NCBI RefSeq assembly: GCF_011758565.1
Contig: NZ_JAAMOX010000001.1
Coordinates: 186,001 to 250,000 of the forward strand
Source: Lysinibacter cavernae
GTDB lineage: Bacteria > Actinomycetota > Actinomycetes > Actinomycetales > Microbacteriaceae
Direction of reading: 5' to 3'
DNA: 64,000 nucleotides
In this document: one piece after another, positions 54,654-63,456 of the stretch
How positions within the stretch are numbered: position 1 is the stretch's first letter
How the letters are laid out: every line of letters begins with the position of its first letter
Position numbers and translations under genes: made by a program
The notes under the pieces: generated by a model
The model's database searches: none
Told to the model about the DNA's origin: nothing
Seen by the model: the letters and a program-made list of their open reading frames with translations, nothing else

Positions 54654-55808
54654 TGGTTCGATTCGGTAGAGGTCTGTGCCTGCGATGCCGTAGATGATTC
54701 CCGTTGTCTGATTGACACGAATGTCGGTGCCTCCCGCATCGGAGGGAGTTGAAATCACGTCTTCGATGGTTCTCGTCGCTCCATCGATGACGTCGATGGA
54801 GCCGGTTCCCGACTGTGCCGTCGCGAATTCTCCAAGGTTCGAGTGGTGTGTGACAAATATTTTGTTTCGCAGGGAGTCAACGGCGACACCAATTGGGTTT
54901 GCCGAGACGGTAATGGTGTCGACGAGCGTGTTTGTCAGCGTGTCAATGACAGAGACGGAGGAACTCTTAGAATTTGCAACATAAAGCAGATTTCTCGTCG
55001 TGTCGAGGGCGAGTCCACGCGGCGCAGTGCCCACCGTAACGGTCGTAATCACTTTCATACCGAGTCCGTCAAAAACAGTAACCGTGTTGTTTGTGTTGGA
55101 ATTGGTGAAGTACAGCTGGCTATTTGTTCGGTTGATTACCGTCTCTCGGTAGTCGGCATTCGGTACGCCTGCCATCCCCTCGAGAGAGAACGTATCCGCG
55201 TGAAAACGCCACATGTGTGAGCTACCAAGGATCCATACCTTGCGGTTCGTGGGGTTCACCAAAATTGAACGTGCAAAAGTGATGTCATAGCCAAATTTTT
55301 CGCTCGAATAATTGTATTGTGGGCTGATTTGGTATGCGGTGTTGGTCTGTGCGACAGCGATGTAATATTGGTTCTTCGTCTCATCAACGTCAGACCCGTA
55401 TGTGCGGTAATTGAGTGGTGTCGCAGGTACTGATCCGGGAACATAGACCGTTTTAGAGAGCCTATTGGACGCTCCATCAACAAATTTCATTGTCGCGCCG
55501 TAGTCTGTCACCAAAATGGTGTTTGTTTTTTCGTTAATGCTCAGGCGCCAAGCTGGCCCGCCTAGGGCAATCGACGTGAATTTGTACTTTGGCACTTTCA
55601 ACGTGAGCTGGGCGGAAACATGCCCCTTCGCTATGTACCCCGAGGTCGTATTCTGACTGCTCGTCAGCCCGATGACCGCGGACAACGAGAGCGCGCCAAG
55701 TGCAATCCCAATGAGTGACCGACCGATCGGTCGACGGGGGATATTGGATTGCCGGGAACGGTGAGGCTTCAACGCTATTCCTTTTCGTTTCGGATTGTGG
55801 GCGGGCAT
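54645..55808 (-). CDS. Membrane-anchored or secreted YVTN/YncE-like beta-propeller protein
   Basis: The 387-residue protein has a basic N-terminus, one membrane/signal helix (SLIGIALGALSLSAVIGL) and about seven blades of beta-propeller repeats typical of YVTN proteins, for example APRGLALDTTRNLLYVANSK and ANPIGVAVDSLRNKIFVTHH. Such proteins are extracytoplasmic scaffolds. I chose ATG 55808; a TTG at 55826 three bases after the upstream stop is equally possible. The gene is AT-richer than its neighbours and Asn/Thr/Ser-rich. It pairs with the secreted-protein gene at 55829. Confidence 0.75.
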   Translation of the reverse strand: MPAHNPKRKGIALKPHRSRQSNIPRRPIGRSLIGIALGALSLSAVIGLTSSQNTTSGYIAKGHVSAQLTLKVPKYKFTSIALGGPAWRLSINEKTNTILVTDYGATMKFVDGASNRLSKTVYVPGSVPATPLNYRTYGSDVDETKNQYYIAVAQTNTAYQISPQYNYSSEKFGYDITFARSILVNPTNRKVWILGSSHMWRFHADTFSLEGMAGVPNADYRETVINRTNSQLYFTNSNTNNTVTVFDGLGMKVITTVTVGTAPRGLALDTTRNLLYVANSKSSSVSVIDTLTNTLVDTITVSANPIGVAVDSLRNKIFVTHHSNLGEFATAQSGTGSIDVIDGATRTIEDVISTPSDAGGTDIRVNQTTGIIYGIAGTDLYRIEPRA

Positions 55809-55828
55809 AGTGGAACGGGGCGCCAACG

Positions 55829-56464
55829 CTAGGAGGTATTGGCAGCTGACATGGCCGTCAGCGTCATCCCGAGGCTGACGTTCTGTTTGTCGAACCTGTA
55901 TGGGGTGTTGTTGTCGAGATAAATATCGACGGTAATTGAATGCGAGACTCCTGGCAGCAAGAGCGGCGTTGAGCTAGTTGTGAGGGAGTTAAATTCGGTG
56001 AGCGTCACGCCTGTAGCGATGTTTGCGCCGTTGTCGAGGCGAACATTGAAGCGAAGATAGGGATACGTCTCTTGGCAAGCTGAGTTGCACGTGTAAGCGG
56101 GGGCGAAGGATGGCGTCACATATCCGGACGAACCTCCCGCTTGAAGTCTGTAGGTCAGCGAAACCGTTGTGAGTTCGGCAAACCCAGGGATGCCAACGGG
56201 AAAGGCTGCGCCACTGGCCTGATAGAGGTTGACGGCTTCTTTTTCTGAGGCGGTCTTGCGCCACTCGCCCAATTGTTCTTGAACCTCAACGACAAATGGT
56301 GCGGAGCCGAGCCCTTCGAGGGTGCTGCTGGCTAGGCCAGCCGCTGCTTTATCAGCGTATGCTGACTGGCTTGTGCCTATTTGCTGAACTCCCCAGAGTC
56401 CAGCAAAGAGGAGCGGAACCATGCAGAGCGCGAGTAGTCGTCGCCGTCCGAGGCTCGTTTTCAT
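55829..56464 (-). CDS. Secreted protein of unknown function
   Basis: The 211-residue protein has a Sec signal peptide (basic RRRLLALCMVPLLFAGLWG, probable cleavage after AYA near residue 37). The mature part is Ser/Thr/Asn-rich with one close pair of cysteines (CNSAC) and beta-strand-like repeats. No family was recognised. AAAGGAAAA precedes the ATG at 56464. It lies immediately upstream of the beta-propeller gene and shares its lower GC content, so the two probably work together at the cell surface. Confidence 0.65.
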   Translation of the reverse strand: MKTSLGRRRLLALCMVPLLFAGLWGVQQIGTSQSAYADKAAAGLASSTLEGLGSAPFVVEVQEQLGEWRKTASEKEAVNLYQASGAAFPVGIPGFAELTTVSLTYRLQAGGSSGYVTPSFAPAYTCNSACQETYPYLRFNVRLDNGANIATGVTLTEFNSLTTSSTPLLLPGVSHSITVDIYLDNNTPYRFDKQNVSLGMTLTAMSAANTS

Positions 56465-56665
56465 AGCGGGGTTTTCCTTTGAGTGTCCAGTGGCTGCAAG
56501 GTTGGCGTACCGATTCGTGCAGGCTCTCCAAAGTAATATGACGTAGGGTATCTATATTTTGGTGGCGTGTGAGAATGAAACATTACATAGGTATGTAGAA
56601 AAAATTCCATGGATGCGTTGGATTTGAGCCACTGGGCGCCGAACCCGCTGCCCGCCAAAACGTAT

Positions 56666-56671
56666 TACTCT
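56666..56671 (+). promoter_or_regulatory. -10 hexamer TACTCT, probable leaderless promoter of tatB
   Basis: TACTCT is six bases before the ATG at 56678. Confidence 0.5.
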
Positions 56672-56677
56672 AGAACA

Positions 56678-57043
56678 ATGGGCCTGACGTTCGAGAAGCT
56701 GCTGGTGATCGGTGTGATCGCCGTTTTTCTGCTCGGTCCCGATCGTCTTCCGGAATATGCTGCTAAGTTCGCTCGACTCATTAAATCGCTGCGCAACATG
56801 GCCGATGGGGCCAAGGATCGCATGCGCGATGAGATGGGTCCCGAGTTCGACGAGGTTGACTGGAAAAAGCTCGATCCTCGCCAGTACGACCCACGACGTA
56901 TCATCCGTGATGCCCTGCTCGATGACCCTGCCGCACCGGCCGCCGCCGCGACAGCCGCAGCAACAACGACCCGGCTGCGCAGCCCAGACCCGTTGGTCAT
57001 CGACCCAGACGCTCCGCTGCGTTTTGACTCGGAAGCTACCTAG
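56678..57043 (+). CDS. tatB: Sec-independent protein translocase subunit TatB
   Basis: The 121-residue protein has one N-terminal helix (about 5-20, EKLLVIGVIAVFLLGPDRLP) followed by the amphipathic helix (KFARLIKSLRNMADGAKDRM) typical of TatB, then an Ala-rich linker and acidic C-terminus. TatB receives twin-arginine substrates such as EfeB. In Actinobacteria it commonly stands near mrp, as here. The ATG at 56678 replaces the frame opening at 56609. Confidence 0.9.
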   Translation: MGLTFEKLLVIGVIAVFLLGPDRLPEYAAKFARLIKSLRNMADGAKDRMRDEMGPEFDEVDWKKLDPRQYDPRRIIRDALLDDPAAPAAAATAAATTTRLRSPDPLVIDPDAPLRFDSEAT

Positions 57044-57115
57044 TAACCTGCGCGGTTCAACGTCAGTTCGCGGCAAGCATCAGCCGCCTACCCCGTCTGG
57101 GCCGTAGCAAGGCGG

Positions 57116-58279
57116 CTAGGCGAACGGAAGCTTTCTGCCAGCGAGGCCCCTGCCCTGGTTGAGCAGCTGCGTGGCGACCTCGCGAATGGCGACGGAGGCC
57201 GCATCCGCAGGGTTGGCAAGCACAACTGGCGCACCTGAGTCGCCGCCCTCCCTGAGTGGGATGCTGAGGGGGACGCTCGCGAGTAAAGGAACCACTCTGC
57301 CTCCGTCGCGACCGACCCGGTCCTCCGAGAGGCGACGAGCGACTTCTTCGCCACCGCCAGAACCAAAGATCTCAAGCAGCGTTCCGTCTGGGGCGATCAC
57401 GCCTGCCATATTCTCAACAACGCCAACGACCGTTTGGCCCGTTTGTCGCGCAACGATGCCGGATCGTTCCGCAACCTCGGCAGCCGCCGGTTGAGGGGTC
57501 GTCACCACAAGCACTTCCGCCTGCGGCAGCAATTGGCCAACGGAGATGGCGACGTCGCCCGTGCCCGGAGGAAGGTCAAGCAGGAGCACATCGAGATCAC
57601 CAAAAAACACGTCGGTAAGGAACTGCTGGATGGTACGGTGCAACATCGGTCCGCGCCACGAAACCGCGCGAGAAGCCGCATCGGTTCCCTCAAGAAACAT
57701 CCCGATTGAGATCACTTTTACCCCGTGGGCGACGGGGGGAAGGATCATCCCGCCAACGCGCGTTGGTTTGAGGGTGTTTCCCTCGTCATCCACGAGGCCA
57801 AGGATGCCTGGGATCGAGAAACCAAAAACGTCGGCATCCACGATGCCAACGGCGAGGCCTCGCGCCGCGAGCTCAACGGCAAGGTTTGCGGTAAGCGTTG
57901 ATTTACCAACGCCGCCTTTTCCGCTCGTTACCGCAATGATGCGCGTGAGGCTGGTTGGCCCAAATTGAGGCGTCTTCTTTTTTCCAGCCCCAAGCTTCTC
58001 GATGAGGGCGTTTCGCTCGTCCGCCGTCATCACGGTGACCGTGATCTTGGCATCGTCAACGCCTGAAACCCCGAGCACGGACTTGGTCACGTCGCGCTCA
58101 ATTGCGCGCGCAGCGGGGCAGCCGACGATGGTGAGTTTGATTGTGACCGAAGCAACCGCACCGTCAACCGACACGTCGCCAACCATGTCAAGATCGGTAA
58201 TGGGTTTTCTGATCTCTGGGTCGATGACAGCGCTGAGAGCTTGGCGAATCGACTCCGGTGTTGCCGGTGATGTGGCCAT
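57116..58279 (-). CDS. mrp: Mrp/NBP35-family iron-sulfur cluster carrier ATPase
   Basis: The 387-residue protein has an N-terminal DUF59/MIP18 domain (1-100) and a ParA-like ATPase domain with the deviant Walker A GKGGVGKST at 120-128. It assembles or transfers iron-sulfur clusters in the cytoplasm. The actinobacterial form lacks the C-terminal CXXC pair of some homologues; I see none here. The ATG at 58279 follows the DUF1003 stop by one base; the frame extends further upstream into that gene but is not coding there. Confidence 0.92.
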   Translation of the reverse strand: MATSPATPESIRQALSAVIDPEIRKPITDLDMVGDVSVDGAVASVTIKLTIVGCPAARAIERDVTKSVLGVSGVDDAKITVTVMTADERNALIEKLGAGKKKTPQFGPTSLTRIIAVTSGKGGVGKSTLTANLAVELAARGLAVGIVDADVFGFSIPGILGLVDDEGNTLKPTRVGGMILPPVAHGVKVISIGMFLEGTDAASRAVSWRGPMLHRTIQQFLTDVFFGDLDVLLLDLPPGTGDVAISVGQLLPQAEVLVVTTPQPAAAEVAERSGIVARQTGQTVVGVVENMAGVIAPDGTLLEIFGSGGGEEVARRLSEDRVGRDGGRVVPLLASVPLSIPLREGGDSGAPVVLANPADAASVAIREVATQLLNQGRGLAGRKLPFA

Positions 58280-58280
58280 G

Positions 58281-58841
58281 CTACTCGGCAGTATTCTTCG
58301 CCGCAGACCCGTCCGTCTGCGTCTCCGCCTGACGTGCTGCAGCGAGTTTGGCATCGTGCTCCGCAAGGATGGCGCGCATCTCTGACCTGATGAAATCCTT
58401 GCCGGCGAGGTCTTCGAGTGCGAGTCGGAGCGCAACGACCTCGCGGGCAAGGTACTCGGTGTCGGCAAGCGTGCGCTCGGCCCGCTGGCGGTCCTGCTCC
58501 ATTTGCACGCGTTCGCGGTCGTCCTGGCGGTTCTGCGCGAGCAAAATCATGGGTGCGGCGTACGAAGCCTGCAACGAGAGGATGAGCGTGAGTGCCGTGA
58601 ACCCGAGCGCGGCGGAGTCGAAGCGCGCCGATTCCGGACCGTACGTGTTCCACATGAGCCAGGCCATGCAGAAGAGCGTGAGGCCGAGCAAAAACCAGGG
58701 CGTTCCCATGGCGCGGGCGATGCCCTCCGTCCATCGGCCGAAGGATTCGCTGCCGGACACGTTTCGCTGAGGTGCCGTGCGACGCCGGCCAGCGCGAACG
58801 GGGGAGTCAAAGCTGTTCTGTGCGCGAGGCGACCGTGCCAC
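58281..58841 (-). CDS. DUF1003 membrane protein
   Basis: The 186-residue protein has two membrane helices (about 44-65, TPWFLLGLTLFCMAWLMWN, and 75-95, with LILSLQASYAAPMILLAQNRQ) and a long charged C-terminal helix (about 100-175) that could form a coiled coil. The SLQASYAAPMILLAQNRQ segment is the DUF1003 signature. Its GTG start overlaps the upstream stop by one base (TAGTG), and mrp follows by one base. The role is unknown. Confidence 0.88.
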   Translation of the reverse strand: MARSPRAQNSFDSPVRAGRRRTAPQRNVSGSESFGRWTEGIARAMGTPWFLLGLTLFCMAWLMWNTYGPESARFDSAALGFTALTLILSLQASYAAPMILLAQNRQDDRERVQMEQDRQRAERTLADTEYLAREVVALRLALEDLAGKDFIRSEMRAILAEHDAKLAAARQAETQTDGSAAKNTAE

Positions 58842-60133
58842 TACAGCACCCCCTTGTGTGTTGGAGCGTTTTTCGGAACCGAGCTACTGTGCAGGTCATC
58901 GTCTGCCTCATGACTTCGCCAGTCATCGGGAAGTAGGTGGTCAAGCACATCGTCGACCGTCACAACGCCGACTAAGTGATCGTCAGCATCCACGACGGGA
59001 ACTGACACCAGGTTGTAGCTCGCAAGGATGCGGGAGACCTCGGCCGCTGATGTGTCGACCCTCACCTCAAGACCCTCGTCGATGAGTCCGCCGAGGCGCT
59101 CGTGCGGTGGGTAACGAAGCATGCGCTGGAAGTGCACAATGCCAAGAAGCTTGCCAGTTGGTGTCTCGTAGGGAGGGAGCGTCACACAGACCGCCGCGGC
59201 CATCGCCGGCGCGAGCTCGTGCTTGCGGATGAGCGCAAGGCCTTCAGCGACGGTCGCCTCTGCCGAAACCACGATCGGATCTGGGCTCATGAGTCCACCG
59301 GCCGTGTCGTGGCCATACGTGAGCAACATGCGCACGTCTTCGGCCTCCTCCGGCTCCATGAGGGTCAACAGGTGCTCACCCTCTGCCTGCGGGAGCTGCG
59401 CGATCAGGTCGGCCGCATCATCCGGTTGCATGTTATCGAGCACGTCTGCGGAGCGGTTGTCACCGAGGGCAGCAAGGATGACAAGCTGATCCGTTTCGGC
59501 CATTTCTTCGAGGACATCGGCAAGTCGGTTGTCTGGCAGCTCGCCAACGACCGCAAGCATCCGCTCCTGCGGAAGATCGAGTAGCGTGTTTGCGAGGTCT
59601 GCTGGTTTCAGATCGGAATACGTCGCGATGAGGTGCTCTGCAGACTGCGCCTGGCCAGGGAGGTTGCGCTCTCGCACCTCAGACCATTTGGCAAACGACG
59701 TGCTTCCCCTGCTAAACGGAGACGCCCCCGGCTTTGGCCTTCGGATGAATAGCTCGCTGATTTCCCACGTACCTGCGCGATTCTTTTCGATCGCAACATC
59801 CTCGATGGAGCCTTCTCCACTGCCGTCAACGTAATCAACCGGACGCCCGATCATCTCGGAGATGATGCGCACTTCGCCGCCGCGTTGCTCGAAGCGGCGC
59901 ACATTGATGAGCCCCGTCGTGATGACCTGGCCAGAGCCAATCGATGTAATACGTCCAATTGACACAAACACCCGCTTGCGGCCAGGAATCTCAACGACCA
60001 GACCAACCACCCGCGGGGAACCAGATTTTCGGTACACCACAATGACGTCGCGCACTCGGCCGACTCGGTCTCCGACCGGGTCAAACACACCGCATCCGGC
60101 CAGGCGGCCAACGAAAACTCTGGAGGTACTCAC
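58841..60133 (-). CDS. PRC-barrel / MgtE N-terminal / CBS-pair cytoplasmic protein
   Basis: The 430-residue protein has a PRC-barrel-like N-terminal part (about 5-140, GDRVGRVRDVIVVYR), an MgtE_N superhelix (about 165-280, with LPDNRLADVLEEM) and two CBS domains (about 285-410, including GVVTVDDVLDHLLPDDW). It has no membrane helices, so it is not itself the magnesium channel but the sensor half; it may sense Mg2+ or nucleotides. TAAGTT lies six bases before the GTG. It is first of a tightly overlapping three-gene operon with DUF1003 and mrp. Confidence 0.88.
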   Translation of the reverse strand: MSTSRVFVGRLAGCGVFDPVGDRVGRVRDVIVVYRKSGSPRVVGLVVEIPGRKRVFVSIGRITSIGSGQVITTGLINVRRFEQRGGEVRIISEMIGRPVDYVDGSGEGSIEDVAIEKNRAGTWEISELFIRRPKPGASPFSRGSTSFAKWSEVRERNLPGQAQSAEHLIATYSDLKPADLANTLLDLPQERMLAVVGELPDNRLADVLEEMAETDQLVILAALGDNRSADVLDNMQPDDAADLIAQLPQAEGEHLLTLMEPEEAEDVRMLLTYGHDTAGGLMSPDPIVVSAEATVAEGLALIRKHELAPAMAAAVCVTLPPYETPTGKLLGIVHFQRMLRYPPHERLGGLIDEGLEVRVDTSAAEVSRILASYNLVSVPVVDADDHLVGVVTVDDVLDHLLPDDWRSHEADDDLHSSSVPKNAPTHKGVL

Positions 60134-60139
60134 CCCTCT

Positions 60140-60145
60140 AACTTA
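60140..60145 (-). promoter_or_regulatory. -10 hexamer TAAGTT, probable leaderless promoter
   Basis: TAAGTT on the minus strand is six bases before the GTG at 60133. Confidence 0.45.
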
Positions 60146-60245
60146 CCTTCACCTGCTGGGTGATGCGGCCGCATCCTCAACCCGTTGCGAGACGCCTCAT
60201 CACGGGTCGTTCATAACGACCGGTGCGGCGGACACAGCCCCGTGC

Positions 60246-60251
60246 CAGAAT
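60246..60251 (+). promoter_or_regulatory. -10-like hexamer CAGAAT, possible leaderless promoter
   Basis: CAGAAT is six bases before the ATG at 60258. The GGAGGT directly abutting the ATG is too close to act as a normal ribosome binding site. Confidence 0.4.
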
Positions 60252-60257
60252 GGAGGT

Positions 60258-60758
60258 ATGAGCACACCATCACCCGCGAGTCCACGCGCCGCAACACGCT
60301 TTCCTGAACTGCCAAAGGGTGAGGTGGTGACATCACACGAGACCTATCAGCAGGCCCAGCACGATGTTGATCGCCTCGCTCGCGCAGACTTTGCCGTCAG
60401 TCATGTCTCGATCGTTGGCAGCGATATCAAGAGCGTCGAACGAGTCACCGGCCGCCTGAGCTACGGAAAAGTTGCACTCATGGGTGCCCTTTCCGGTGCC
60501 TACATGGGTCTGTTCTTCGGGCTCATCCTCTTCCTCTTCCAGCCAGAAAACTCATCCATCTGGTCCGTGTTCCTTGCCGCCATTATCATCGGTGCAGGAT
60601 TCGGCATGCTGTTCGGGGTTCTTTCGTACTCCATGAACCGCAACCGCCGCGACTTCTCCTCGGTCATGCAGATGGTCGCCTCACGCTACGACGTCGTTGT
60701 TGATCCCGATCTTGCGCATAAGGCACGCAACATCCTGCAGTCCCCAGAGCAGCAGTAG
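60258..60758 (+). CDS. YflT-like general stress membrane protein
   Basis: The 166-residue protein has an N-terminal YflT/general-stress-17M-like domain (ETYQQAQHDVDRLARADF, SHVSIVGSDIKSVERVTGR) and two membrane helices with glycine-rich faces (GALSGAYMGLFFGLILFLF; FLAAIIIGAGFGMLFGVL), then a cytosolic end. Function is not established. The frame opening upstream at 59862 overlaps the divergent gene and is not coding. It ends in a shared terminator with the M24 gene. Confidence 0.8.
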   Translation: MSTPSPASPRAATRFPELPKGEVVTSHETYQQAQHDVDRLARADFAVSHVSIVGSDIKSVERVTGRLSYGKVALMGALSGAYMGLFFGLILFLFQPENSSIWSVFLAAIIIGAGFGMLFGVLSYSMNRNRRDFSSVMQMVASRYDVVVDPDLAHKARNILQSPEQQ

Positions 60759-60778
60759 CCTCAGGCAGAACGCCAGAC

Positions 60779-60829
60779 AACACACAGCAGCGCCCCGAAC
60801 CGTTCCGGTCCGGGGCGCTGCTGTGTGTT
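60779..60829. terminator. Bidirectional hairpin terminator
   Basis: AACACACAGCAGCGCCCCG and CGGGGCGCTGCTGTGTGTT form a perfect 19-bp stem between two convergent genes. Confidence 0.85.
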
Positions 60830-60844
60830 GCGAGAGAACAGGCG

Positions 60845-62278
60845 TTAGGCGTGTTTTGCCATCCACGCCTCAACATCATCTGCAGTTCGAGGAATATTGA
60901 TCGACAGGTTCTCTGCGCCGGACTCCGTGACTAGGATGTCGTCCTCGATCCGAACGCCGATGCCGCGGAACTGCTCGGGGACGGTCAGGTCATCTGGCTG
61001 GAAGTAAAGCCCCGGCTCGATCGTAAAGACCATGCCAGCCTCAAGGGTGCCATCGAGGTACAGGTCGCGGCGTGCCTGCGCGCAGTCGTGCACGTCAATG
61101 CCGAGATGGTGGCTTGTGCCGTGCACCATGTAACGCCTGTGGTACTGCGTCTGTGGGTTCAGCGTCTCTTCGAGGCTTACCGGAAGGAATCCCCACTCGG
61201 ACGTATGCCTGGCGATCACGGCCATAGCCGTCTCGTGCACCTCACGGAACTTGATGCCTGGGCGGACGATAGCGAAGGCGGCATCCGCAGCCTCTCGTAC
61301 TGCCTCGTAGACCTCGCGCTGTGTAGGCGTGAACGTGCCATTGACGGGCAGCGTGCGAGTGATGTCGGCCGTGTAGAGGCTGTCGAGCTCAATGCCAGCG
61401 TCGATGAGGATGAGGTCACCAGGCGTGACGGGGCCGTCGTTGGTGGTCCAGTGCAGGATGCAGGCGTGGGAGCCACTCGCCGCGATGGTGTCGTAACCGA
61501 CCGTGTTGCCGTCGAGGCGCGCGCGGGCGTTAAAGACTCCCTCAACAATGCGTTCGCCGCGGTGGTGCTCAGACGCACGGCCGATCTCGCTGATGATGTC
61601 GTCGAAGCCGCGTCCGGTTGCGTCGACAGCCTGGCGCATCTGTTCGACCTCGTACTCGTCCTTCACAAGCCGCAGCTCGGAGAGGTCCCTGTTCAGCGCA
61701 TCGTTTCCGAGGGTGAGGTCGTCGTCGGAAGCAACAAAATCGGAGAGGTCTCGTGTGTTCACGCCGAGGTCAGCGGCGACCTGCGCAAGCGATGGGCGGG
61801 GCCCAATCCAGAACTCGCCAATTTCGGGGTTTGCGTAGAACTCCTCGGAGTCGCGTCCAGCACGCTCGCGGAAGTACAGGGTGACATCGTGTCCTTCGCC
61901 AGCAGGCTCGAAAACAAGAACAGAGCCTGGCTCGGCATCCGAACCCCAGCCCGTCAGGTGGCTGAACGCGGAATGTGCGCGGTAGGCGTAGAACGTATCG
62001 TTTGAGCGCTGCTTCATGTCGCCGGCGCGGATGACCAGGCGCTTGCCTTGGTACCGCAGCGACAGTGCTGCTCGGCGTTTCGCGGCAAAGGGTGCCTGTT
62101 CGCGCGGCTCTGGAAGGGGCGATGCGGAATCGGCCCAGTCGGTCATGATGTAGGAGCCAAATGCGCTCGAGGTTGGCGTTGTGGAGCGGTTGCTGTTGTC
62201 GATTACAACGGCAGCCTCAGCCAGCGGGTCTGCGACTGGCGTTGTGGCGTCGCTTGATGATGCGGTGGAAGAAGTCAT
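60845..62278 (-). CDS. Xaa-Pro aminopeptidase (peptidase M24B)
   Basis: The 477-residue enzyme has an AMP_N domain (FYAYRAHSAFSHLTGWGSD) and a catalytic domain with metal ligands in LILIDAGIELDSLYTADITR, GTSHHLGIDVHDC, TIEPGLYF and GVRIEDDILV. The N-terminal 45 residues are Ser/Thr/Ala-rich and poorly conserved. It is a paralogue of the operon copy at 17005-18465 and, being alone, is probably the housekeeping PepP. CACAAT six bases before the ATG may be its -10 element. Confidence 0.94.
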   Translation of the reverse strand: MTSSTASSSDATTPVADPLAEAAVVIDNSNRSTTPTSSAFGSYIMTDWADSASPLPEPREQAPFAAKRRAALSLRYQGKRLVIRAGDMKQRSNDTFYAYRAHSAFSHLTGWGSDAEPGSVLVFEPAGEGHDVTLYFRERAGRDSEEFYANPEIGEFWIGPRPSLAQVAADLGVNTRDLSDFVASDDDLTLGNDALNRDLSELRLVKDEYEVEQMRQAVDATGRGFDDIISEIGRASEHHRGERIVEGVFNARARLDGNTVGYDTIAASGSHACILHWTTNDGPVTPGDLILIDAGIELDSLYTADITRTLPVNGTFTPTQREVYEAVREAADAAFAIVRPGIKFREVHETAMAVIARHTSEWGFLPVSLEETLNPQTQYHRRYMVHGTSHHLGIDVHDCAQARRDLYLDGTLEAGMVFTIEPGLYFQPDDLTVPEQFRGIGVRIEDDILVTESGAENLSINIPRTADDVEAWMAKHA

Positions 62279-62296
62279 GCATCTATTGTGCCACCG

Positions 62297-63286
62297 TTAG
62301 CGGCGGGAAAGCTGCGCAACAATGGGGCGATGGTCGCTTCCGGCGTCATCGAAGCTCTGAATAACATTCATGCCGGTCGCTTTCCACTCGGAGGTGTACA
62401 GCACGTGGTCGATTGGAGCGCCGAGCAGCGACGGGATGCTGCTTGGCCACGTTCCGAAGGCGGCGTTGCCGGTCTCGAGCGCGGCATCCGAACACTTGCT
62501 GTCGGCGGGGAAATGATCAACCGTTGCGTTAAAGTCCCCGGCGAGGATGGTGTTTGGCCGTGCACACTGCTGCTCAACCCAGGCGAGGTCGTCGCGCCAC
62601 GGCTGCATCGTTTCGAGCATTGGCGCAATGGCGTGTACCGCGACGATGGTTGGGAGGGCCGTGTCGCTCGTTGGTGTGGCCACAAACGAGGGAAGCGACG
62701 TGCCTTCCGTCTTCGATTCTGTGATTGCGTAGTTTCCAATGGATACGTCAATCAGCAACCCGGTTGAACGGGCTCGATAGACGCTATCAAACGCGACGTG
62801 ATGTACCGCCATGGTTGGACCGCCAAGCGCGGCAATGCGGGCCGCAACCTGATTACTGATGACCTCGGTCGTTTCGGGAAGGGACAACACACGCAGGTTA
62901 TTGTCGACGGCAAACGCCGCGATGTCATCCGCGTCAACGGAGTCGCCAAGCGTATTCCACGACCCAACGGTGATGTCGGTTGGGGCAGGCTCCGCAAACG
63001 CCGTGTTGCCAGCGCCCCGCGTCACAATGATGGCGGTGTTTGCGATGGTGAACAGCATAAGGATGACGATGAGCGCCGAGAGGAAGCCGCGGATCGGTTT
63101 GATGAGCAGCGAAAGCAAGACGCTCAGAATGACAAGAGCGACGGCGGCAGCGACGCCAAGGCCTCGCAAAGAAACGGCCTGAGCAAACGGGAAGAGCAAC
63201 TCGAAGTTTGCCACTTGTGGCCACACGGAAAGCACGCCGGCCGCGAGGAGTACCAGCAAAATGATCGCAGCGATAAGTCTTCCCAT
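62297..63286 (-). CDS. Endonuclease/exonuclease/phosphatase-family membrane protein
   Basis: The 329-residue protein has three N-terminal membrane helices (about 3-100) and an EEP domain outside or on the membrane surface. Catalytic signatures are visible: GSWNTLG (N), LSLPETTEV (E), ILAGDFNATVDHF (D, N), PIDHVLYTS (D) and GSDHRPIVAQL (D, H). The physiological substrate (nucleic acid, phospholipid or inositol phosphate) is unknown. The ATG at 63286 has GGGAAACG upstream. The stop is 18 bases upstream of the M24 start in the same direction. Confidence 0.88.
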   Translation of the reverse strand: MGRLIAAIILLVLLAAGVLSVWPQVANFELLFPFAQAVSLRGLGVAAAVALVILSVLLSLLIKPIRGFLSALIVILMLFTIANTAIIVTRGAGNTAFAEPAPTDITVGSWNTLGDSVDADDIAAFAVDNNLRVLSLPETTEVISNQVAARIAALGGPTMAVHHVAFDSVYRARSTGLLIDVSIGNYAITESKTEGTSLPSFVATPTSDTALPTIVAVHAIAPMLETMQPWRDDLAWVEQQCARPNTILAGDFNATVDHFPADSKCSDAALETGNAAFGTWPSSIPSLLGAPIDHVLYTSEWKATGMNVIQSFDDAGSDHRPIVAQLSRR

Positions 63287-63444
63287 AACGTTTCCCGAGC
63301 CTAGGGCAGCCGTCTGGACAAACGCCGATGGCGCGCTGCCGGGGTGTCGGCTCGTTCACCACTGTGAGCGGCGGGAACGCTCGTCGCAACGGCGTTCGGC
63401 CAACACAATCCACAACGGATGCCGGGAGTTTGAGGTCTCGGGGA

Positions 63445-63450
63445 TAGCAT
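63445..63450 (+). promoter_or_regulatory. -10 hexamer TAGCAT, probable leaderless promoter
   Basis: TAGCAT is six bases before the ATG at 63457. Confidence 0.45.
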
Positions 63451-63456
63451 GGGGGG

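Noticed and set aside
54555-54660. A complete tRNA gene
   Set aside because: Only a D-loop-like stretch is recognisable; no cloverleaf with anticodon and T arms could be drawn on either strand. Kept only as a low-confidence fragment.
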